The notes below the pieces were generated by a model. The model saw nothing but the letters and a program-made list of their open reading frames with translations, had not been told where the DNA came from and did no database searches. From positions 1 to 15,288 of the forward strand of contig JAJYKQ010000021.1 of assembly GCA_021788495.1 (NCBI GenBank): a DNA stretch of 15,288 nucleotides, given 5' to 3'. This document shows, one piece after another, positions 7,268 to 12,833 of the stretch (position 1 is its first letter; each line of letters begins with the position of its first letter). This DNA is from a bacterium (GTDB taxonomy: Bacteria; SZUA-79; Acidulodesulfobacterales; Acidulodesulfobacteraceae). The position numbers and the translations under genes were made by a program.

Positions 7268-7663
7268 ATGATAAATTTATCCGGTAAAATTATTTCAAGA
7301 AAAAAAATTCTTATAGTTGAAGACAACAGGATGCATTCGGAACTTGTTAAAATCATTATACAATCGTCTTTTGACGCCGATATTGCGATAGTAGAAAACG
7401 GCTTGGACGCATTGGATAAAATTGAGAAAGGGAATGTTTTCGATCTTATTATAATAGACATAATGATTCCTAAAATAAACGGACTCGACGTGCTTAAAAC
7501 TATCAGGAAGGTTTACCATAAAGTTCCTATTCTAATGATAAGCGCACTTAACGACAAAGAAACGGTAAGAAAAAGTTTTGAATACGGAGCAACCGATTAC
7601 GTTGATAAGCCTATACAGAACGAACTGTTTGAGAATAAAATAAATTATCTTTTAAAAGGTTAG
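7268..7663 (+). CDS. CheY-like single-domain response regulator
   Basis: A receiver domain with no output domain (131 residues from the chosen start). Receiver hallmarks are the acidic pair E18-D19 (ILIVEDNRMH), the phospho-acceptor D64 (LIIIDIMIP), S92 in place of the Thr/Ser switch (ILMISA) and the invariant Lys K114 (DKPI). It most likely works by protein-protein contact or as a phosphorelay intermediate. An in-frame ATG at 7262 exists, but its SD (GAGGA, 7256-7260) is only 1 nt away; the ATG at 7268 has a 7-nt spacing and is preferred. It lies 67 bp ahead of a hybrid kinase and may be its partner, although a chemotaxis or motility role cannot be excluded given the flagellar genes upstream. 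Confidence 0.88.
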   Translation: MINLSGKIISRKKILIVEDNRMHSELVKIIIQSSFDADIAIVENGLDALDKIEKGNVFDLIIIDIMIPKINGLDVLKTIRKVYHKVPILMISALNDKETVRKSFEYGATDYVDKPIQNELFENKINYLLKG

Positions 7664-7730
7664 TATTATAAACAAAAATATCGCAAATAATACTTTAGCG
7701 AAATAATAATTAAGGGGAATTAAGTTTAGC

Positions 7731-10694
7731 TTGAAAAAACAAAAAACATTTATGAACGGTGTCATGGCAAAAATTTTGATATACGGCGGCGGTAATGCCG
7801 CTAAAACTATGATTGAAATGCTTCAGGACGATAAAAACGTCGAGATAGCCGCTTTAGTTGCCAGAAATTTAGATAAAGAGGGCGCCGTTTATGCAAAACA
7901 ATCTAAAATAAAATGTTTTCAAACCGTCGGCGAAGTTAAAAATGCAGGTATAGATTTTAATATAATTTTTAATCTCACGGGAAAACCTGAATCGGAATTA
8001 ACCGAACTCGCCGCGCTTCACGACAGCGGAATAGAAATTATAAATTCCGTAAGTTCCAAACTTATTTACGACCTCCTTTACGACAGACACAGAAACCATA
8101 TCGACAAAGAAAGCATTATTAAGCAGTTGAAAGAGCAGAAAGCCTATTTTAAAAATATTCTGGACGACTCTTTCGATATGATTATGGTTACGGACCGCCG
8201 CGGGATAATTACCGAATTTAATAAAGGCGGCGAAAATTTGCTCGGCTATCCGCAGAAAGAAGTTATAGGGAAACGCGCCTCCGAATTTTATATAAATCCC
8301 GACGAGAGGGACGATATTTTAGAAAAACTTAAAGAAGATAAATTCGTCGCAAATTATGAAACGATGCTAAGAAAAAAGGACGGAAGTCCTGTGGATATAT
8401 CTCTTACGATATCCCGCATTATGGACAAGAAAGGTGATATAATAGGCACTATCGGTATTTCTAAAGATATTACTGAAATAAAATTACAGGGAAAAAGGCT
8501 CAAAGAGCTGAACGAAAATCTTGAAAATAAGGTTATAGAAAGAACGAGGCAGTTGGAAGAAAGTAACAAGGAGCTTAAAAGGGCAAACGAATTAAAATCT
8601 AAATTTATCGCAAATATGTCCCATGAGCTAAGGACTCCGCTTAACGCTATTATAGGTTATTCCGACCTTCTGAAAGATTCTTCCGACTTAAGCGAAAAGC
8701 ATAAAAAATATACCAATAATATATTGATATCTGGGAAGCATCTCCTTCAGCTCATTAATAATATTTTAGACATATCTAAAATAGAAGCGGGGATGTTTAC
8801 CCTTGAATATTCAGTTTTTTATATTAAAGAAGCTATCGATGAAGCTATCATAGTTTTAAAATCCCTTGCGGGGAAAAAGAACCTTTCTATAACGGTAGAA
8901 TATGGATGTTCCGAGGATTACAAATTATATTCGGACAGGGTAAAATTTAAACAGGTTATATACAATCTTTTAAGCAACGCTATAAAATTTTCATATGAAA
9001 ACACCAATATTAAGGTCGTTTGCAAAAATATTCCTTCTGCTTTAAATCCTAAGCATTCTTCCAGCTTTAACGCAAATAAATACGATGCTTCTAAGTATAA
9101 AATGCTGGAATATATCCAGATTGACGTTATTAACAGCGGAATAGGCATAGACGATAATTTTAAAAATAAAATATTCGAAGAGTTTACCCAGGCCGATAAT
9201 AATTACTCGCGGCAGTATGAAGGAACAGGTCTTGGATTATCTCTTACAAAAAAAATTATCGAACTTCACGGCGGGCATATTAGTTTCGAATCCGTTAAAA
9301 ACGGTTTAACCGATTTCACTCTTATTCTTCCGAATCCCCTCGAAGTTGAAAAGGTATCGGCTATGAGCGTCGAAGCAACCGAAAAAACTTTAATAACGGT
9401 AGATGCAAAAACTTTTTTCAGAAATAATAATTCGCAAAGAAATAAACCTCTTGTTCTTGTAGCCGAAGACGACCGTCCTACCTCGGAAATATTTACTATT
9501 AATTTAGTAAATTCAGGATATTCCGTGGCGCATGCTTACGACGGCATAGAAACTATAGAAAAAGCCAAAAGTTTAAAGCCTTTTGCCATTCTTTTAGATA
9601 TTATGCTTCCAAAAAAGGACGGATGGGATGTTTTAAACGAATTAAAGACCAATAAAGAAACTAAAAATATACCTGTAATTATAACCAGCATAATAGACAA
9701 TAAAGATTTAGGATTTGCGCTCGGCGCTACCGACTATCTTATAAAACCTATAGAAAAGGAAACGCTTATTCATACTCTTTCGCAGTTCACATTGACCTCT
9801 AAAAGAAAAAAGAGGCAGGTTAATATCCTTCTTGTCGATGACGACCCTATAGTTCATAAAATGATAGAAAAAATTTTGGCGGATGAAGGTTTTAATCTCG
9901 TTCATGCATATAACGGCGAAGAAGGGCTGAAAATGACTATAGAACTTAAGCCAGATTTAATACTTCTTGATCTTGTAATGCCTGATATTGACGGATTCGA
10001 AGTAGCCGAAAACATAAAAAAACATCCCATATCAGCGCAGATACCTATATTTATAATAACGTCCAAGGATTTGACCGTTGAAGAAAGGCTTAAGCTTTCG
10101 GGCAATATAGAAAGAATAATAGGCAAAAAATCTTTTTCCGCCGAAGAATTGAGCCGCTCTATAAGGGAACTAGAGCTTATTTATCCGCAAAAAGCAGGTT
10201 TATTCGACGAAATTACCGGACTTTTAGACCACAACTATTTTAATATAAGATTGGCACAGGAAATTAACAGGGCTAAAAGATACAATATAGTTTTCAGCGT
10301 CGTATTTTTAGATATAGACAATTTTAAAGAATACTGCGATTTAGTAGGAAATTTTCATTCCGATATAGCGCTTAAAAAAATATCGGAAATGTTGAAAAAG
10401 ATGCTTAGGGGTTCAGACGTAGTGGTCAGGTTCGGCTACGACGAGTTTGCCGTTATATTAAATAACACTTTGAAAGATGCGGCGGTTTTTGTTGCCAATA
10501 GATTCTGCGCATCGGTCCGAGACTATCCCTTTTATAAAGAAGAGGAACTGAAATCTAAAAAATTAACGGCTTCTTTTATAGTTGCGTCGTTTCCGAAAGA
10601 CGGCGAAACTCCCGAGGAGCTGATTTCCAAAATATACAACAGGCTGTGCGACGTTAAAAATTCAGGGGGAAATACCGTAGCGGAAGTAAAATGA
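7731..10694 (+). CDS. Hybrid histidine kinase: Rossmann-PAS-HisKA-HATPase-REC-REC-degenerate GGDEF
   Basis: A 987-residue, apparently soluble kinase with no membrane segment. Residues 13-125 form a Rossmann-like domain (KILIYGGGNAAKTM, a GxGxxA nucleotide-binding loop). A PAS domain (about 140-250, ILDDSFDMIMVTDRRGIITEF) follows, then a coiled coil (255-290). HisKA has the phospho-acceptor H298 (ANMSHELRTPLNAI). The ATPase has its N-box at N416 (LLSNAIKF) and G-box GTGLGL at 498-503. REC1 (573-690) has D623 and REC2 (697-815) has D747. A C-terminal GGDEF-family domain (about 822-985) reads RFGYDEF (902-906) with the second Gly replaced by Tyr, and the usual NDxxGHxxGD is CDLVGNFHSD, so cyclase activity is doubtful. 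The inhibitory-site motif RGSD (893-896) is kept. The start is TTG with AAGGGG 13 nt upstream; ATG at 7752 or 7764 is possible and keeps all domains. I infer a cytoplasmic redox or nucleotide sensor. Confidence 0.9.
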   Translation: MKKQKTFMNGVMAKILIYGGGNAAKTMIEMLQDDKNVEIAALVARNLDKEGAVYAKQSKIKCFQTVGEVKNAGIDFNIIFNLTGKPESELTELAALHDSGIEIINSVSSKLIYDLLYDRHRNHIDKESIIKQLKEQKAYFKNILDDSFDMIMVTDRRGIITEFNKGGENLLGYPQKEVIGKRASEFYINPDERDDILEKLKEDKFVANYETMLRKKDGSPVDISLTISRIMDKKGDIIGTIGISKDITEIKLQGKRLKELNENLENKVIERTRQLEESNKELKRANELKSKFIANMSHELRTPLNAIIGYSDLLKDSSDLSEKHKKYTNNILISGKHLLQLINNILDISKIEAGMFTLEYSVFYIKEAIDEAIIVLKSLAGKKNLSITVEYGCSEDYKLYSDRVKFKQVIYNLLSNAIKFSYENTNIKVVCKNIPSALNPKHSSSFNANKYDASKYKMLEYIQIDVINSGIGIDDNFKNKIFEEFTQADNNYSRQYEGTGLGLSLTKKIIELHGGHISFESVKNGLTDFTLILPNPLEVEKVSAMSVEATEKTLITVDAKTFFRNNNSQRNKPLVLVAEDDRPTSEIFTINLVNSGYSVAHAYDGIETIEKAKSLKPFAILLDIMLPKKDGWDVLNELKTNKETKNIPVIITSIIDNKDLGFALGATDYLIKPIEKETLIHTLSQFTLTSKRKKRQVNILLVDDDPIVHKMIEKILADEGFNLVHAYNGEEGLKMTIELKPDLILLDLVMPDIDGFEVAENIKKHPISAQIPIFIITSKDLTVEERLKLSGNIERIIGKKSFSAEELSRSIRELELIYPQKAGLFDEITGLLDHNYFNIRLAQEINRAKRYNIVFSVVFLDIDNFKEYCDLVGNFHSDIALKKISEMLKKMLRGSDVVVRFGYDEFAVILNNTLKDAAVFVANRFCASVRDYPFYKEEELKSKKLTASFIVASFPKDGETPEELISKIYNRLCDVKNSGGNTVAEVK

Positions 10695-10759
10695 TGCACT
10701 TATAAGCAGAATAACCGGTAAAAAAAATAAATTAACAGTTAATTAAATTAAACGGGGAT

Positions 10760-11137
10760 ATGCGCCATAAAGTTCTTATTGTAGAAGATAATGCGATAAA
10801 TCTTGATTTAATTACGTCTATGCTCGAACCTTTCGACTTAGATATAATTACCGCCGAAGACGGTTACGAAGCTCTTAAAAAAACGAATGAAAATCCAGAT
10901 ATTTCGTTGATTCTTCTCGACATAGGACTTCCAGGAATCGACGGCATAGAAGTATATAAAAGACTGCAATGTATAGAAGAATGCAAAGATATTCCAGTTA
11001 TCGCCGTTACGGCGCATGCTATGGCGGGCAATAAAGAACACCTTATGTCTATGGGATTTAACGATTTTATCGCAAAACCTATCGATAAAAACATACTTTA
11101 CGAAAAAATAAGAGAATATTTAAAAATTGGCGGATAA
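10760..11137 (+). CDS. DivK-like single-domain response regulator
   Basis: A 125-residue receiver-only protein of the DivK/CckA-receiver subtype. It has the acidic pair E9-D10 (VLIVEDNAINLDL), the phospho-acceptor D54 (LILLDIGLPGIDG), T84 in the switch position (IAVTAHAMAGNKE, the family-typical block) and K106 (FIAKPID). It is clearly different in subtype from the CheY-like receiver at 7268. It follows the hybrid kinase after 65 bp, with a close GGGG-type SD (10754-10757), so the pair is probably one signalling unit with this protein receiving phosphate from the kinase or a separate Hpt. Its 3' end overlaps the following thioesterase gene by 11 nt, implying translational coupling. Confidence 0.9.
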   Translation: MRHKVLIVEDNAINLDLITSMLEPFDLDIITAEDGYEALKKTNENPDISLILLDIGLPGIDGIEVYKRLQCIEECKDIPVIAVTAHAMAGNKEHLMSMGFNDFIAKPIDKNILYEKIREYLKIGG

Positions 11138-11627
11138 AATAGACGATTTCAAATTTTATACGGAACTAAAAGTCAGATACGAAGAAACCGATGCAATGTC
11201 CGTCGTTTACTACGGTAAATATTTTGTATTTTTTGAAGTAGCAAGGACGGAATATCTTAAAAATATAGGATATAAATATACCGATATCGAAAAGGAAGGC
11301 TTCTATTTCGTAGTAGCCGAATCTAACTGCAAATATTATAATCCGGCAAAATACGACGACGATTTAAAAATTTATTCAAAAATAGAATATATAAAAAATT
11401 CAAGTTTTAATTTCATTTATAAAATAGTAAGAGAAAACGAACCTGATAACAAACTTCAAAAAGACCATTCGGCTGTAACCTCAGAACCTCTGCAAACATC
11501 CTTAACGCTTCATACCGACATAGCCTCCGGCTATACCGTGCTCGTCTGCGTAGATAACGCAGAATTTAAACCGAGACGAATTCCGGAATACCTCAGAAAA
11601 GCAATTCGCGATTTCGAACAGTTTTAA
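11127..11627 (+). CDS. Hotdog-fold acyl-CoA thioesterase (YbgC/FadM-like, 4HBT family)
   Basis: A 166-residue single hotdog domain. The signature VRYEETDAMSVVYYGKYFVFFEVARTEYL (residues 16-44) contains the 4HBT catalytic Asp at D22 and the conserved Tyr/Glu/Arg pattern of the long helix. Further blocks are FYFVVAESNCKYYNPAKYDD and GYTVLVCVDNAEFKPRRIP. Members hydrolyse acyl-CoA or acyl-ACP thioesters in the cytoplasm; the substrate cannot be told. The usual length is about 130-145. The excess is an insertion of roughly 20 residues (about 108-130, DNKLQKDHSAVTSEPLQTSL) just before the last strands. The start must be the TTG at 11127: an in-frame stop lies two codons upstream, and the next ATG (M24) would delete the catalytic Asp. 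It overlaps the DivK-like gene by 11 nt. Confidence 0.85.
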   Translation: MADKIDDFKFYTELKVRYEETDAMSVVYYGKYFVFFEVARTEYLKNIGYKYTDIEKEGFYFVVAESNCKYYNPAKYDDDLKIYSKIEYIKNSSFNFIYKIVRENEPDNKLQKDHSAVTSEPLQTSLTLHTDIASGYTVLVCVDNAEFKPRRIPEYLRKAIRDFEQF

Positions 11628-11728
11628 AAAAAATAATTACATTGTTTCTTATTGAGAATAATTCAGAAAAAATTCTTAAAAATTAAAAATATCGCCTGTC
11701 CTTTTTTTCTTCTGCGCTTGCCGAATTT

Positions 11729-11776
11729 TGTAACAAAAATGTAACAAAAAATTAACATATTTTTAACATTTTTGTC
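11729..11776. repeat. Tandem TGTAACAAAAA repeats with partly inverted counterpart
   Basis: Two perfect, directly adjacent 11-bp copies of TGTAACAAAAA lie at 11729-11739 and 11740-11750. Downstream, TTTTTAACATTTTTGTCA (ending at 11776) read on the minus strand gives TGACAAAAATGTTAAAAA, a similar but shorter pattern with gaps. This looks like a cluster of protein-binding sites overlapping the candidate promoter. Low complexity of the region weakens the argument. Confidence 0.45.
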
Positions 11777-11781
11777 ATAAT
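11752..11781 (+). promoter_or_regulatory. Candidate sigma-70 promoter of the type IV secretion operon
   Basis: TTAACA (11752-11757) and CATAAT (11776-11781) are separated by 18 bp and each differ from consensus at one position. Transcription would start near 11788, giving a leader of about 80 nt. Many A+T-rich alternatives exist in this stretch, so this is only the best-looking pair. Confidence 0.3.
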
Positions 11782-11858
11782 CCTGAAACAATAAAATGAT
11801 TAAATAATATTGTATTAATTATTCTGCATTAAGATTAATTAATTTAATCGTTAATTTT

Positions 11859-11866
11859 AAGGAGGG
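11859..11866 (+). promoter_or_regulatory. Strong Shine-Dalgarno of the pilin gene
   Basis: AAGGAGGG lies 3 nt before the ATG at 11870 (spacing from the GGAGG core about 5 nt). It is by far the strongest ribosome binding site in the window, where most genes have weak or no SD. High translation is expected for a structural pilin. Confidence 0.7.
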
Positions 11867-11869
11867 TCA

Positions 11870-12442
11870 ATGTTTAAAAAATCGTTAATAATTTTAAAAA
11901 CGAAAGAATTTTCAAATCGTTCCGAATATTTTAGCAAGTTTAAAATATTTAAGGTATTTGAAGTAATCGCGTCGATTAAAAATTTTTATCTTAACCGCTG
12001 TATAAATATCGCCGCAAAAATCCAGACTGGAATTAAGCAGACGGGCAATAAGAAATATTATTGGAATACTATAGCGCTATTTGCTTTTATTTTTACAAGC
12101 ATTCTCTCGGTAAGCTCATACACCGTTGCAATGATAAACTTGAATCAGGGTTCTCTCGGAATAGGAGCCTCGGGCATTTTAAACGAAGCTACTACATGGA
12201 TATGTTACAGGCTTGCTCCTGCTACTCTTACCATAGGGTTAATTAAGGGATTTTACGATATAAAGCAGCACAAGCCAGATGCAGCGAGAAAAGCGTTTAT
12301 TACCGCAGCTGCAGGAACGGGCGTTATGCTTGCTCCGACTATAACAGGGGCGATACTTGGAATAGTCCAGAGCGCAGGCGGAACTCCTTCGGGAATGGAT
12401 ATAGGAGGAGGCAACGGCGCAACTACAGTAGGCCAGCCTTAA
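11870..12442 (+). CDS. VirB2/TrbC-like type IV secretion pilin candidate
   Basis: A 190-residue membrane protein. A Lys-rich N-terminal region of about 62 residues is followed by three hydrophobic segments: about 66-88 (NTIALFAFIFTSILSVSSYTVAMI), 108-126 (TTWICYRLAPATLTIGLI) and 142-166 (FITAAAGTGVMLAPTITGAIL). The tail is Gly-rich. The last two hairpin-like segments with a short charged loop (YDIKQHKPDAARK) match the VirB2/TrbC pilin layout. The first may be a long leader cleaved near A87 (SYTVA), leaving a mature pilin of about 100 residues. F-type propilin TraA also has a long leader, so this is not unprecedented. The identity rests on topology and on its place just before VirB3-like and VirB4-like genes. 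A very strong SD suggests high expression. The residue-level family match is not provable by eye. Confidence 0.65.
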   Translation: MFKKSLIILKTKEFSNRSEYFSKFKIFKVFEVIASIKNFYLNRCINIAAKIQTGIKQTGNKKYYWNTIALFAFIFTSILSVSSYTVAMINLNQGSLGIGASGILNEATTWICYRLAPATLTIGLIKGFYDIKQHKPDAARKAFITAAAGTGVMLAPTITGAILGIVQSAGGTPSGMDIGGGNGATTVGQP

Positions 12443-12447
12443 TTAAT

Positions 12448-12476
12448 ACAGGGACGGAATTCAATTCCGTCCCTGT
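12448..12476. repeat. Perfect 29-bp palindrome / hairpin between pilin and VirB3-like genes
   Basis: ACAGGGACGGAATT, a central C at 12462, then AATTCCGTCCCTGT: two perfect 14-bp arms. As RNA it would fold into a stem of about 12 bp with a 5-nt loop. No T-tract follows (CACAAATAG), so it is not a standard terminator. Within an operon it could protect the 3' end of the upstream pilin mRNA or partly attenuate the genes below. It may also be a dispersed REP-like unit. Confidence 0.75.
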
Positions 12477-12496
12477 CACAAATAGATGAAAAAAAA

Positions 12497-12826
12497 ATGG
12501 CGCAAAAAAAGCAGAACAAAACAATAAATAAGGAAGGATATACCGAATTTAAAATTTACAGCGGTATATACGGAAAAATAACAAGATTCGGTCTTGAAAT
12601 TTATGATTGGGCATTTTTTATTTTTTTCACTATGGCGTCTATACTGATGCTAAAAAAAACTATTATTATAGCAATACTTTTAGATACCGCAGTTTTGATT
12701 TTTTTGAAAAAATATAAGAAAAATAAGCCTGACTTTTATACAAGTTCGCTTTTGTCTTTTATATTAGCAAAAAAAGAATTATTCGTTTTGGACTACGAAC
12801 AAGAAAAGGTAAAAGAGAGAGTGTAG
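12497..12826 (+). CDS. VirB3/TrbD/TraL-like type IV secretion membrane protein
   Basis: A 109-residue small inner-membrane protein. It has a basic N-terminus (MAQKKQNKTINKEGYTEFKIY), then a hydrophobic hairpin of two segments at about 35-50 (YDWAFFIFFTMASILML) and 54-71 (TIIIAILLDTAVLIFL). A cytoplasmic-looking tail follows (KKYKKNKPDFYTSSLLSFILAKKELF) and a charged end. Size, topology and the 'KPDFYTSSLL' segment resemble VirB3-type proteins, which associate with the VirB4 ATPase at the inner-membrane complex. Gene order pilin, this gene, VirB4-like ATPase is the canonical VirB2-B3-B4 order. The ATG is 20 bp after the palindrome; no real SD is visible. The gene ends 7 nt before the ATPase start. 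TraL of F-type systems is the alternative name. Confidence 0.65.
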   Translation: MAQKKQNKTINKEGYTEFKIYSGIYGKITRFGLEIYDWAFFIFFTMASILMLKKTIIIAILLDTAVLIFLKKYKKNKPDFYTSSLLSFILAKKELFVLDYEQEKVKERV

Positions 12827-12833
12827 AAAATTT

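Larger units (their letters stand above)
11628..11869. other. Intergenic region preceding the type IV secretion module
   Basis: This 242-bp A+T-rich, non-coding stretch separates the regulatory block from the secretion genes. It carries tandem TGTAACAAAAA repeats (11729-11750), a partly inverted counterpart (near 11759-11776), a candidate promoter (11752-11781) and a strong SD at its 3' end. I see no tRNA, integrase site or direct-repeat boundary that would mark an integrated element, and no clear terminator after the thioesterase. Confidence 0.6.

Noticed and set aside
7193..7730. Chemotaxis cluster around the CheY-like gene
   Set aside because: No cheA, cheW, methyl-accepting protein or cheB/R is adjacent; the nearest partner is the hybrid kinase, so a chemotaxis label is not supported.
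12448..12476. Palindrome interpreted as an intrinsic terminator ending a pilin-only transcript
   Set aside because: The stem is strong, but the sequence after it (CACAAATAG) lacks the required T-run; full termination is unlikely.
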